The notes beneath the pieces are model-generated. The model saw only the letters and a program-made list of their open reading frames with translations, did not search any database and was not told the origin of the DNA. From NCBI GenBank assembly GCA_964425915.1, contig CAYROO010000003.1:124001-188000 (forward strand): 64,000 nt of DNA, read 5' to 3'. The position numbers and the translations under genes were made by a program. This DNA is from Polycyclovorans sp964425915 (lineage in GTDB: Bacteria; Pseudomonadota; Gammaproteobacteria; Nevskiales; Nevskiaceae). Shown here piece after piece: positions 25,520 to 36,118 of this stretch. Numbering within the stretch: position 1 is the stretch's first letter; every line of letters begins with the position of its first letter.

Positions 25520-25890
25520 CAAGCACAGCCGTCGACAAGGCTTAATATTTCACATGAACTTTGCGCTTCAACGCATTCACGCCAATGAGATTCTTCGGGT
25601 TACCCACATCAACTGTGGATAAAGGTGTGCATAGCCTTCGGAACATACCGCTAAGTGACCGTGGAGACTTGACTTTCTGCCCGATGGAAATTTTCTGTTC
25701 ATCTCTTTTTCCCCTTTCTATTCAGTCGATTATGGATTCATTACATTTTTCAGACGGCGCCCCACGGTGGGACGCCCGGCGCGGGCCCCGGTGCCGTCGC
25801 GCTTGTGCATAAGCACCGCCTCCACCGACTCCGTGTTTCGTGGCAGTGCCATAGCCTGTGGCGGACGGACGCCCCTCCTACAATGACGCC
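25520..25890. other. 371-bp gene-free, locally AT-rich region with DnaA-box-like sites
   Basis: The first 250 bp are far more AT-rich than anything else in the window and include a pyrimidine-rich stretch near 25700-25730. The last 140 bp return to high GC. It contains a perfect TTATCCACA box (reverse, 25614-25622), a one-mismatch box opposite it (25600-25608) and another one-mismatch box (25804-25812). A 22-codon ORF at 25554-25622 is probably chance. No thiamine riboswitch consensus was found upstream of thiD. Confidence 0.6.
25600..25622. promoter_or_regulatory. Paired inverted DnaA-box-like sites
   Basis: TTACCCACA (25600-25608, one mismatch to TTATCCACA) and tgtggataa (25614-25622, exact reverse complement of the consensus) are separated by 5 bp, giving a palindromic pair. 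A further near-consensus site, tgtgcataa, lies at 25804-25812. Confidence 0.5.
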
Positions 25891-26652
25891 ATGAACCCGC
25901 ATGCCCCTCCCCTCGTGCTGTGTCTGTCCGGTCACGACCCCTCGGGGGGCGCCGGCATTCAGGCCGACATCGAAGCCATCCACCGGCAGGGCGCCCATGC
26001 TGTGAGCCTGATCACCGCCCTGACGGTGCAGGACACCCGCAACGTGACGGCGGTGACGCCGATATCGCTGCCCTGGCTGCAGCAACAATGGGCCTTGCTC
26101 GAGACCGACTGCCGCATCGACGCCATCAAGGTGGGCTTGCTGGGCAGCGCCGACCAGGCGGATTGGCTGGTGACGCTGGCGCAGCGTTTACAGGTCCCGC
26201 TGGTGGTGGACCCGGTGCTGAAGGCCGGCGGTGGCGCCCGACTCGCCGAACCGGCACTGTTGGAACAATTGCTGCCCGCGGTGACGGTGCTGACCCCCAA
26301 CGCGGCCGAGGCCGCGCAATTGGCCCCGGACTTCGACGATGTCATCGGCCAGGCTGAGGCACTCCGCGCCCGTGGTTGCGCCCACGTGCTGGTCACCGGC
26401 GGTGATGTACCGGGCGACACCGTCCACAACTGGTGGGTGCACGCCGACGGCGCGGAACGCTTCGACTGGCCGCGGATTGATGCGGGGTTTCATGGTGCCG
26501 GCTGCACCCTGGCCGCCACCCTCGCCGCGCTGTTGGCGCAGGGCAGGACGGTGCCGGCGGCCATCGCGGTGGCGCAACAGCAGGTCCACGACATGCTACG
26601 GCAGGGCTGCCGGGTTGGACGCGGCCGCCTGATCCCGGGACGTGGCCGATGA
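25891..26652 (+). CDS. thiD: Hydroxymethylpyrimidine / phosphomethylpyrimidine kinase
   Basis: Phosphorylates HMP and HMP-P in thiamine synthesis. 253 residues. The N-terminal SGHDPSGGAGIQADIEA motif and TALTVQDT are typical, and the C-terminal FHGAGCTLAATLAALLAQG (anion hole GAGCT) is the ribokinase-fold catalytic signature. The ATG at 25891 (MNPHAPP) was preferred to one 33 bp upstream because the conserved motif follows closely. Its stop overlaps the thiE start (ATGA). Confidence 0.95.
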   Translation: MNPHAPPLVLCLSGHDPSGGAGIQADIEAIHRQGAHAVSLITALTVQDTRNVTAVTPISLPWLQQQWALLETDCRIDAIKVGLLGSADQADWLVTLAQRLQVPLVVDPVLKAGGGARLAEPALLEQLLPAVTVLTPNAAEAAQLAPDFDDVIGQAEALRARGCAHVLVTGGDVPGDTVHNWWVHADGAERFDWPRIDAGFHGAGCTLAATLAALLAQGRTVPAAIAVAQQQVHDMLRQGCRVGRGRLIPGRGR

Positions 26653-27302
26653 ACGCGAGGCTACCCTACGGGCTCTACGTCATCACCTCCGAGGCGCTAT
26701 GCGCGGAGACGCCGCGGCTGCTGGCGGGCGTTGCCGCCGCCTTGCGCGGTGGGGCGGTGATAGTGCAGTACCGTGACAAGCTCGCCAACGCCGACACCCG
26801 CCTGCAACGGGCGTCGCGGCTGCGCCAGCTGTGCGCAGAATATGACGTGCCCCTGATCATCAATGACGACGTCGCCCTGGCGGTGGCAGTGAGAGCGGCT
26901 GGCGTCCATATCGGCCAGGGCGATGGCGAGGTCGCTGCCGCCCGCGACCGGCTCGACCCGGACCAATGGCTCGGCGTCACCTGCGGCAATGATCTGACGC
27001 GGGCCGAAGCCGCCCGTACCGCCGGTGCTGACTATGTCGCCTTCGGCCGCCTGTTCTCCTCACGCACCAAACCCGAGGCACCGCCAGCAACGCTGGAGAC
27101 GGTGCGCGCCGCGCAGCGGATGGGGATTCCGCTGTGCGCGATCGGTGGCCTGCTGCCGCGCCACCTGCCGGCGGTGGCGAGCGCCGGGGTGCAGCTGTTC
27201 GCGGTGGTCGATGGCGTATTCGGTGCCGATGACATCGAGGCGGCTGCACGCGCATACGCTGAGGGCCTGGCAACGTACAATTGCGATTCATGTCACCGCT
27301 GA
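26649..27302 (+). CDS. thiE: Thiamine phosphate synthase
   Basis: Joins HMP-pyrophosphate and thiazole phosphate to give thiamine phosphate. The 217-residue TIM-barrel protein carries VQYRDK, LIINDDVALA, GVHIGQGDGE, GVTCGN and VAFGRLFSSRTKP. It is translationally coupled to thiD. hemL follows after about 57 bp, a gene order often seen in gammaproteobacteria. Confidence 0.95.
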   Translation: MNARLPYGLYVITSEALCAETPRLLAGVAAALRGGAVIVQYRDKLANADTRLQRASRLRQLCAEYDVPLIINDDVALAVAVRAAGVHIGQGDGEVAAARDRLDPDQWLGVTCGNDLTRAEAARTAGADYVAFGRLFSSRTKPEAPPATLETVRAAQRMGIPLCAIGGLLPRHLPAVASAGVQLFAVVDGVFGADDIEAAARAYAEGLATYNCDSCHR

Positions 27303-27359
27303 CACTGCGATGCGGCCCCTGCGGCCTGCAGACCGGCGCCCTGTTCCCCGGAGTTGAAC

Positions 27360-28649
27360 GTGTCGAACTCGCCCTGCCCCCAATCCGATCGTTTGTTCGA
27401 GCGCGCGCAGGCGCATATTCCGGGCGGCGTCAACTCGCCGGTCCGCGCGTTTCGTGGGGTCGGTGGCACGCCCCGCTTCATCGCCGGCGCTGACGGCGCC
27501 ACCCTCACCGACGCTGATGGCCGTCAGTACATCGACTACGTCGGCTCCTGGGGACCGATGATTCTCGGGCACGCCCACCCGGCGGTGATCGGCGCGCTCA
27601 AGCAACAGCTCGATGTCGGTGTGTCCTATGGCGCACCCACCGAGGCCGAGATTGAGCTGGCCGAGCTGCTGTGCACGCGGGTGCCCGGCATGGACCAGGT
27701 CCGGCTCTGCTCCAGCGGCACCGAAGCGACCATGAGCGCCCTGCGCTTGGCGCGTGGCGCTACCGGCCGCGACTACATCCTCAAGTTCGAAGGCTGCTAT
27801 CACGGTCATGGCGACGCCCTGCTGGTCAAGGCCGGATCCGGACTGCTCACCTTCGGCGTCCCGACATCCCCCGGCGTCCCGGCCGATCTGGCGCGCTACA
27901 CGCTGACCGCCACCTTCAACGATCTCGACAGCGTGGATGCCCTGTTTGCCGAACATCCCGGCCAGATTGCGGCGGTCATCGTCGAACCAGTGGCCGGCAA
28001 CATGAACTGCGTTCCCCCGGCCGACGGCTTTCTTGCCGGCCTGCGTGCACGCTGCAGCGCTGCTGGCACGCTGCTCATCTTCGACGAAGTGATGACCGGC
28101 TTTCGGGTCGGTCCCCGTGGCGCTGCCGGCGTTTACGGGGTGACCCCCGATCTCACCACCCTCGGAAAGATCATCGGCGGCGGCCTGCCGGTAGGCGCCT
28201 TTGGCGGACGTCGCGACGTCATGCAGCAGTTGTCGCCGGTGGGGCCGGTGTATCAGGCCGGTACCTTGTCCGGCAATCCGCTGGCGGTCTGTGCCGGCCT
28301 CACCACCTTGCGGCTGCTCGATGATGCGGCGCTCTATGCGCAGCTGGCGGCACGCACTGCGCTGCTCTGCGACGGTCTGCAGGCGGCCGCGGACCGCGCC
28401 GGCATCGCCTTCACCACCACCCATGTCGGCAGCATGTTCGGGCTGTTCTTTTCGGCGGGGCCGATCGGCGGCTATGCCGACGTCCTGGCCTGCGACGTCG
28501 AGCGCTTCAAGCGCTTCTTCCACGCCATGCTGGAGGCTGGTGTCTATCTCGCGCCATCGGCCTTCGAAGCCGGATTCGTCTCGGCGCGCCACGGCGAGGC
28601 GGAGATCGCGCGCACCGTGGCGGCGGCACAGCAGGCCTTCACGAAGCTG
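27360..28649 (+). CDS. hemL: Glutamate-1-semialdehyde 2,1-aminomutase
   Basis: PLP enzyme converting glutamate-1-semialdehyde to 5-aminolevulinate in tetrapyrrole synthesis. The PLP-binding lysine is in TTLGKIIGGGLPVGAFGG (Lys about 270), preceded by LLIFDEVMTGFR. The GTG at 27360 (MSNSPCPQSD) is preferred because a CGGAG ribosome site lies 7 bp upstream. An in-frame TTG at 27354 is an alternative. The coding sequence ends with the stop at 28650-28652, which overlaps the GTG of the next gene. The given end excludes that stop. Confidence 0.95.
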
Positions 28650-30643
28650 TGACTGCACTGGGGCAGGCCTTCCTGCTGTGGACCGAAGCCCATCCGGGTT
28701 TCGCGCTGCTGATCCTGTACCTGGCGGCCGCGCTCGATGCGGTGTTCCTGATCGGCGTGTTCGTACCAGCGGGACTGGTGCTGTTTGCCATCGGCGCGCT
28801 GGTGGCGCTGGATGTGCTGAGTTTTTGGCCTGCGGTGCTGATCGCCGCCGCCGGCGGTCTCAGTGGCGACCTGTTCTCCTTCGCGCTGGGCCGCCGCTAT
28901 CGGCAGCGCCTGTTCGAGCACGCCTGGCTGCAGCGCCGGGCGGCGGTTGTGGCACGCGCGCAGGGCTTCTTTGCCCAGCACGGCGGCAAAGGGGTGATGG
29001 CGGCACGCTTCCTGGGCCCGCTGCGGGCCATCCTGCCGGCGGTGGCAGGTGCCTCGCCGATGCCGCTGTGGCTGTTTCTGTTGGCCGATGGCGTGGCCGC
29101 GTTGGTCTGGGCCTGCGCCTACATTCTGCCGGGTGTGGTGTTCGGTGCCTCGATCGGCCTGGCGGCACAGGTGGCCGGCCGGCTGGCCCTCTTGCTGGTG
29201 CTGTTCGCGGTGTTGGTCTGGGGGGTGTTCGCGCTGACCCGCCTGGTCCTGCAGGCCATGTCTACCCGCGCTGAACACTGGATTGGGCGGATGTTGGACT
29301 GGTCCCGGCGCCACCGTCGCCTGGGCAGCTTTGGTGCGGCATTGGCGGACCCGACCCAGCCGGAAACCCCAGTGCTGGCCCTGATCGCGCTGGTGCTGGG
29401 CGGGCTGGGCGCGCTGGCCCTTTATCTGATAGCTGCGCCGGCCCTGCACGCCTACCCCTGGCCAACCGACGCCGCCATCTTCCAGTCGCTGCGTGATCTC
29501 CACACGCCATATGGCGTGGCCATTGCCAGCGCCCTGCTGCATCTGGGCGAATGGCCGGTGTACCTGCCGGTGGCAGCGGTGATGCTGGCGACCCTGATCC
29601 TGCAACGCAAGCCGCGCGCAGCGGCGCACTGGCTGGCGGCGCTGGCCTTCGGTGGCGTACTGTCGCTGGCGCTCGACCAGGTGCCGACCGTGGACGCCCC
29701 CTATGCCTACTTCGGGCTGCCGCCACCGCCCGGGTTCAGCGCTCGCGACCTGGTGCTCACCACGGTGATCTACGGCCTCATTCCGGTGTTGCTGTCGACC
29801 CGCCAACCGGCCAGCCTGCGCACTTGGTTCTACGGCGTCGCCATTTCGCTGCTGGCCCTGATCACTGCCAGCCGGCTCTATCTGGGGGCACAGTGGTTCA
29901 GCCACGCCGCCATTTTCGTAGTCATCGGCCTGTTGTGGACCGCCCTGCTGGGACTGGGCTTCCGCCGCCATCGGGCGATGCCGGTGGCCCTGCCCGTCAC
30001 CCTGGTTCCGGTGTTGATCACCCTGGTGTTGGCGGCCAGCCTGCAGGGATCGCTCGGCGGCCGGTCGCTGCTGCCGGCATCGGCGATGGCAGCCGCCCGC
30101 TCCGGCTTCACCTGGAGCGAGTGGCAACAGGGGGCGTACACACAGTTTGCAACCCAACGCCACGATGTCGCCGGTCGCCCCAAGCAGCCACTCAACCTGC
30201 AGTGGGCGGGATCGCTCGATACCATTGCCCACCAGCTGCAGCAGGAGGGCTGGGAGACCCCGCCCACCGTGGCCAGCGCGCAGACCCTGCGATGGCTCAG
30301 CGACACTGCGCGACTGGAAACGCTGCCGGTCCTGCCACAGGTCCACAATGGCGAACGCCAGGCGTTGGTGCTGCGTCGTCGGATCGATGCGGATCAGCAG
30401 TGGCTGCTGCGGCTGTGGCCGGCCAGCGCACGCTTTGACGATGGCACGCCGCTGTGGCTGGGCAGCCTCAGCCTGCAGGTGCCGCGCAGTGCCTATCTCG
30501 GCCTGCTGCGTCTGCCCATTGCGGTGGCTTCGGTGTCGCCCGATCCGCTGTTGCGCCCCGCGGCCCCTTTGATGCGGCCCGTGGACGACCTCTACCTTCT
30601 CACCACCCCTGACGCGCGATCGGAGTCTCGGCATGACGGATAA
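28649..30643 (+). CDS. DedA - degenerate PAP2 - LssY C-terminal fusion membrane protein
   Basis: A 664-residue protein in three parts. Residues about 1-200 form a DedA-type membrane domain (FVPAGLVLFAIGALVAL, AARFLGPLRAILPAVAGAS). About 235-440 form a PAP2-like membrane domain, and about 455-660 an LssY C-terminal domain. In the PAP2 part the expected catalytic residues are missing: the PSGH position reads SARD (364-367), and the third motif reads SRLYLGAQWFSH, with Gln415 where His is expected. The first motif also lacks its Lys and Arg. It probably transports or binds polyprenyl or phospholipid molecules without phosphatase activity. The GTG start overlaps the hemL stop. Confidence 0.8.
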   Translation: MTALGQAFLLWTEAHPGFALLILYLAAALDAVFLIGVFVPAGLVLFAIGALVALDVLSFWPAVLIAAAGGLSGDLFSFALGRRYRQRLFEHAWLQRRAAVVARAQGFFAQHGGKGVMAARFLGPLRAILPAVAGASPMPLWLFLLADGVAALVWACAYILPGVVFGASIGLAAQVAGRLALLLVLFAVLVWGVFALTRLVLQAMSTRAEHWIGRMLDWSRRHRRLGSFGAALADPTQPETPVLALIALVLGGLGALALYLIAAPALHAYPWPTDAAIFQSLRDLHTPYGVAIASALLHLGEWPVYLPVAAVMLATLILQRKPRAAAHWLAALAFGGVLSLALDQVPTVDAPYAYFGLPPPPGFSARDLVLTTVIYGLIPVLLSTRQPASLRTWFYGVAISLLALITASRLYLGAQWFSHAAIFVVIGLLWTALLGLGFRRHRAMPVALPVTLVPVLITLVLAASLQGSLGGRSLLPASAMAAARSGFTWSEWQQGAYTQFATQRHDVAGRPKQPLNLQWAGSLDTIAHQLQQEGWETPPTVASAQTLRWLSDTARLETLPVLPQVHNGERQALVLRRRIDADQQWLLRLWPASARFDDGTPLWLGSLSLQVPRSAYLGLLRLPIAVASVSPDPLLRPAAPLMRPVDDLYLLTTPDARSESRHDG

Positions 30644-31553
30644 CTGGCTTTCCAAGGTACGCGCCAAGATCAATCAGGGTGACTCCTTCCTCACCCGCGA
30701 CCTCGGCAGCCTGTTTTCCGGGGAGCGTCTGAACGACGACGCCCTGGAGATCCTTGAAGAGCGACTGCTGCTGGCCGATGCGGGCCTCGAAGCCACCACC
30801 GCCTTGATCGAACGACTCGGCAACGAGGTCAAGATGGGTCACATCAAGACCGAGGCGCAGTTGCGCAAGGCGCTGCATACGGCGCTGCTGGCCATCCTCA
30901 AACCGGTGGCCATCCCGCTGCAGGTGCCCCCCTTCATCAAGCCCTTCATCCTGTTTGTCACCGGCGTCAATGGCGTCGGCAAGACCACCACGATCGGCAA
31001 GCTCGCCAAGCGCTATCAGGGCGAGGGTCGCCGCGTATTGTTGGCCGCCGGCGACACCTTTCGCGCAGCGGCCGTGCAGCAGCTCACCACCTGGTCCGAA
31101 CGTACCGGCGTGCCGATCCTGGCGCAGGGCGAAGGCGCAGACGCCGCCAGTGTCATCTTCGATGCCGTGCAGTCCGCCAAGGCGCGGGGCCTCGACATGG
31201 TGATTGCCGACACCGCCGGACGGCTGCACACCCAGAGCCACCTCATGGAGGAGCTCCGCAAGATCAAGCGGGTAGTGCAGAAGCACGACCCCTATGCGCC
31301 GCACGAGGTGCTGCTGGTGGTCGACGCCACCACCGGCGGCAATGCCCTGACCCAGGCGCTGCAATTCCATGAGGCAATTGGCCTCACCGGCCTGGTGGTC
31401 ACCAAACTCGACGGCACCGCCAAGGGTGGCGTACTGCTGGCGATCGCCAAGCGGCTGGCACTGCCGATCCGCTTCGTTGGCGTCGGCGAGGGGGTGGACG
31501 ATCTCATTCCCTTCGACGCCGACGCCTATGCGGACGCACTGGTCGACCGCTAA
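30633..31553 (+). CDS. ftsY: Signal recognition particle receptor FtsY
   Basis: SRP receptor GTPase that docks ribosome-nascent chain complexes at the inner membrane. The 306 residues form a compact NG domain. The P-loop GVNGVGKT is at 111-118, then DTFRAAAVQQL, DTAGRLHTQSHLMEEL, TKLDGTAKGG and GVGEGVDDL. The long acidic A domain of E. coli FtsY is nearly absent, as in many bacteria. It overlaps the upstream LssY-type gene by 11 bp and is followed 9 bp later by ftsE. Confidence 0.97.
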   Translation: MTDNWLSKVRAKINQGDSFLTRDLGSLFSGERLNDDALEILEERLLLADAGLEATTALIERLGNEVKMGHIKTEAQLRKALHTALLAILKPVAIPLQVPPFIKPFILFVTGVNGVGKTTTIGKLAKRYQGEGRRVLLAAGDTFRAAAVQQLTTWSERTGVPILAQGEGADAASVIFDAVQSAKARGLDMVIADTAGRLHTQSHLMEELRKIKRVVQKHDPYAPHEVLLVVDATTGGNALTQALQFHEAIGLTGLVVTKLDGTAKGGVLLAIAKRLALPIRFVGVGEGVDDLIPFDADAYADALVDR

Positions 31554-31562
31554 CATCAGGGC

Positions 31563-32244
<682 letters not shown>

Positions 32245-32255
<11 letters not shown>

Positions 32256-33183
32256 ACGACCGCGGTGGCTGGCGCGCTGGGCGGAAGCCCATGCACGGGC
32301 CTTCTTTTTCGCCCTGGGCAAGTTGGGCCGGCAGCCGCTGGGCAGCCTGATCACCGCGGCGGTGATCGGTATCACCCTCGCCCTGCCGGCCGGGCTGGAG
32401 GTGCTGGTGCGCAATGTCTCCACGGTCGGCACGGCTTGGCAGGGCACGGTGCAGGCAACGCTCTATCTGCAACCCGGCACCGAAACTGACGCCGGTGAAG
32501 CCCTCGCCACACAGCTGACCGCCTGGCCGGAAGTGGCGCGCGCCGATTACCGCAGCCCGGAGGCCAACCTCGCCGAGTTTCGCAGTCAGTCCGGCTTTGC
32601 CGAAGCGCTTGAGCTGCTGGACGACAACCCGCTGCCGGGCGTGATTCTGCTGCAACCGGCCGTGCGCCTCGACGAGGCCGCCGTGGTGGCTCTGATGGCG
32701 CGTCTCGACGCCCTGCCGGCGGTGGAGGCAGCCAAGCTGGATCAACAGTGGCTGAGTCGTCTCAACGCCCTGCTGCGGTTGGTGACTCGTGCCGTCTGGA
32801 TCGTCGCGCTCGGACTCGGCTTGGCGGTGATGCTGACCGTCGGCAACACCCTGCGACTGGAGATCGAACATCGCCGCGAAGAGATCCTGGTGATGAAGCT
32901 GATTGGCGCCCCCGATGCCTTCATACGGCGCCCCTTTCTTTACAGCGGGTTGGCCTATGGTCTGGCCGGGAGCCTGCTGGCCTTTATCCTGGTCGAAGGC
33001 ACCGTGTTGGCGCTGACCGGACCGGCGGCACTGTTATCGGCCCTGTATGACAGCGGTTACGCCGTCCGCGGTCTCACCCTGGACGGGGCCTTGGCGCTGG
33101 TGCTGGCTGGCCCGACGCTCGGCTGGCTGGGCGCCTTCTGGACCGTTCATCGCCACCTTGACGCCATCGAACCGGGAACTTGA
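32245..33183 (+). CDS. ftsX: Cell division protein FtsX
   Basis: Membrane partner of FtsE. The 312 residues show the FtsX layout: a short cytoplasmic N terminus, a membrane segment near 35-55 (PLGSLITAAVIGITLALPAG), a periplasmic loop of about 110 residues, and three C-terminal membrane segments with the motif LRLEIEHRREEILVMKLIGA. The ATG at 32245 overlaps the ftsE end. A GTG slightly upstream is also possible. Confidence 0.94.
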
Positions 33184-33190
33184 GCACGAT

Positions 33191-33217
33191 TTAGCACTCC
33201 AATAGCGTGACTGCTAA
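33191..33217 (+). promoter_or_regulatory. CIRCE element (HrcA operator) upstream of rpoH
   Basis: TTAGCACTC (33191-33199), a 9-bp spacer, then GACTGCTAA (33209-33217). The CIRCE consensus is TTAGCACTC-N9-GAGTGCTAA, so 17 of 18 arm positions match, with the exact 9-9-9 layout. It lies 25 bp upstream of the rpoH start codon, in the gap after ftsX. HrcA repression of rpoH is inferred. Confidence 0.8.
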
Positions 33218-33242
33218 ACTTGCAGCTCTTGGGAGTAAACGC

Positions 33243-34106
<864 letters not shown>

Positions 34107-34126
34107 CGCCGCGCTTACGCAATACG

Positions 34127-34158
34127 AAAACCCGGTGCCGCTCGGCACCGGGTTTTTT
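34127..34158. terminator. Bidirectional intrinsic terminator between rpoH and cyoE
   Basis: Stem cccggtgcc (34131-34139) with ggcaccggg (34144-34152), a 4-nt loop, an A run on the left and six T on the right. It works for both convergent genes. Confidence 0.85.
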
Positions 34159-34176
34159 ACGTGTACAGCCCAGGGA

Positions 34177-35070
34177 TCAGTCCGGATAAGGCAGGTAGTG
34201 GTCGACCAACAGCAGGGTAAAGATGCCCATCAGATAGACAATGCTGTAACCGAAGGTCTTCATCGGCAACCCGGGCACTGGCGCAAACTTCAGACGCAGC
34301 GCGTAGGCCAGAAAGATGCCGCTCAGCACCACCGCGCCAGCCAGATAGAACCAGCCGCTCATGCCGAACACGAACGGCAGCAGGCTGGAGACGAACAGCA
34401 GGATCGTGTACAGCAGCACCTGCGTACGGGTGAACGCGATCCCGTGGGTCACCGGCAGCATCGGGATGTCCGCCTCGGCGTACTCTTTGTGGCGCTCGAT
34501 CGCCAGGGCCCAGAAGTGCGGTGGTGTCCAGATGAAGATGATCAGGAACAGGATCAGCGCGTGTGGGTGCACCTGGCCGGTCACCGCTGCCCAGCCCAGT
34601 ACTGGCGGCGCCGCACCGGCGGCACCGCCGATGACGATGTTCTGGGGGGTCGCACGCTTGAGAAAAAGCGTGTAGATCCCAGCGTAGCCAATCAGGGTGA
34701 ACTGGGTCAGCACCGCGGTCAGCGGATTCACCCAGAACCACAGCACCGCAAAGCCGGCCAAGCCCAGCACCGTGGCGAAGGCGATGCTCTCGGTCATACC
34801 CAGCGCGCCGGTCACCAGGGGACGGCCACAGGTTCGCGCCATGCGCGCGTCGATCTCGCGATCGATGATCTGGTTGATGGCTGCCGCTGCCGAGGCTTGC
34901 AGGCCGATGCCCAGGGTCCCTAGCAACAGCGCCTGCAGCGGCGGCAGGCCAGGGACCGCCAGGAACATGCCGACTACCGCGGTGAACACGATCAGCATCA
35001 CCACGCGCGGCTTGCACAGCTCGTAGTACTCGTGCAGACGCCCGGCCGGCGCGGTCTCGGGGTCGGTCAT
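34177..35070 (-). CDS. cyoE: Protoheme IX farnesyltransferase (haem O synthase)
   Basis: Membrane prenyltransferase making haem O, the precursor of haem A for cytochrome oxidase. 297 residues with YYELCKPRVVMLIVFTAVVG near the N terminus, the first Asp-rich motif NQIIDREIDARMART, and the second region FAYALRLKFAP-like near the C terminus. Its ATG overlaps the ctaA stop (ATGA), so haem O and haem A synthases are translated together. Also called ctaB. Confidence 0.95.
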   Translation of the reverse strand: MTDPETAPAGRLHEYYELCKPRVVMLIVFTAVVGMFLAVPGLPPLQALLLGTLGIGLQASAAAAINQIIDREIDARMARTCGRPLVTGALGMTESIAFATVLGLAGFAVLWFWVNPLTAVLTQFTLIGYAGIYTLFLKRATPQNIVIGGAAGAAPPVLGWAAVTGQVHPHALILFLIIFIWTPPHFWALAIERHKEYAEADIPMLPVTHGIAFTRTQVLLYTILLFVSSLLPFVFGMSGWFYLAGAVVLSGIFLAYALRLKFAPVPGLPMKTFGYSIVYLMGIFTLLLVDHYLPYPD

Positions 35071-36068
35071 GACCGCCGCCACAGCCGATGGTTGGCGGCG
35101 ATCAGCGTCTGCAACAGGACGGCGGCACCGAGGTTATGGGCGGTGGCGAGCCACAGCGGAAGCTGCATCTCAACCACACTGATGCCGATCAGCACCTGGG
35201 CCACCAGCGCCACTGCGACGGCCACTGCATAGCGCCGCAAGGTGGCGCGCTGCCAGAGTTGCCAGGCGAACAGCAGCAGCACGCCCGAGGCGACGATGGC
35301 CCCCAGTCGATGGACGAAATGAATGGTCGCCCGTGCGCGATTGTCGAGAATGCCGAACTCGTAGTTGATCCCGAGCCCGTGCCACAGCGTGAACGCCTCT
35401 GCCATGTCCATCTCGGGCCAGTACTGGCCGTGGCAGGTCGGAAAGTCCGGGCAGCCCAGGGCGGCATAGTTGGTCGAGGTCCAGCCTCCGAGGAAGATCT
35501 GCAGGCCCAGCACCACCAACGCGACCAGCCCGAGACGTCGCAGGCCGGGGGTAATGCGCGTACCCACAGCGGCGGGCGTCGTGGTGTTGCGATGGGCCCG
35601 TCGCGCGGAAAGCCAAAGCCAGAACAACAGCGACAGAGTGGTCATGCCGCCGAGCAGGTGCGCGGTGACAACAAAGGGCTTGAGCTGCCAGGTCACAGTC
35701 CACATCCCGAGGATGCCCTGGAAGATCACCAGACCCACCAGCGCATAGGGCAGCACCGCGGGCAGGCGGCTGTCGCGCAGCCGGAAGCGCATCACGGCCA
35801 GCGCCAGGATCAACAGCCCAAGCAAGGACGCCGCGTAGCGATGGATCATCTCCTTCCAGGCCTTGGGCGCCTCCACCGGCCGTTCCGGGAACCGGGCCTC
35901 GGCACGTGCGACATCCGCATCGGTCTTGGGGATGGTGACGTGTCCGTAGCAGCCCGGCCAGTCCGGACAGCCAAGCCCGGCATCCGATAGCCGCACATAG
36001 GCACCCAACACCACCACGCAAAGGCAGAGCACCGTGGCCAGGGTGGTGAGGCGATAGAACCAGCGCAT
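35067..36068 (-). CDS. ctaA: Haem A synthase (COX15/CtaA family)
   Basis: Oxidises haem O to haem A. 333 residues with eight hydrophobic segments. LGAYVRLSDAGLGCPDWPGCYGH near the N terminus, the repeated ALGCPDFPTCHGQYWPEMD, and HRLGAIVAS contain the haem-ligand His and conserved Cys pairs. It follows the SCO-like gene by 50 bp on the same strand and overlaps cyoE. Confidence 0.95.
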   Translation of the reverse strand: MRWFYRLTTLATVLCLCVVVLGAYVRLSDAGLGCPDWPGCYGHVTIPKTDADVARAEARFPERPVEAPKAWKEMIHRYAASLLGLLILALAVMRFRLRDSRLPAVLPYALVGLVIFQGILGMWTVTWQLKPFVVTAHLLGGMTTLSLLFWLWLSARRAHRNTTTPAAVGTRITPGLRRLGLVALVVLGLQIFLGGWTSTNYAALGCPDFPTCHGQYWPEMDMAEAFTLWHGLGINYEFGILDNRARATIHFVHRLGAIVASGVLLLFAWQLWQRATLRRYAVAVAVALVAQVLIGISVVEMQLPLWLATAHNLGAAVLLQTLIAANHRLWRRS

Positions 36069-36118
36069 GTTGAACCTCGAACTCGGGGGGCGAAATTTTA
36101 CACTGTGGGCGAACGGGC

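Noticed and set aside
25554..25622. 22-codon ORF in the AT-rich gap
   Set aside because: No ribosome site, no similarity, and its end coincides with the DnaA-box-like sequence. Most likely chance.
25520..25890. Thiamine pyrophosphate riboswitch upstream of thiD
   Set aside because: The CUGAGA and related conserved TPP-aptamer sequences are not present in the gap.
28544..30673. Long open frame antisense to the DedA/PAP2/LssY gene
   Set aside because: It has no recognisable motif, is low-complexity in Gln/Arg/His as expected from the reverse of GC-rich coding DNA, and the plus-strand gene is clearly conserved.
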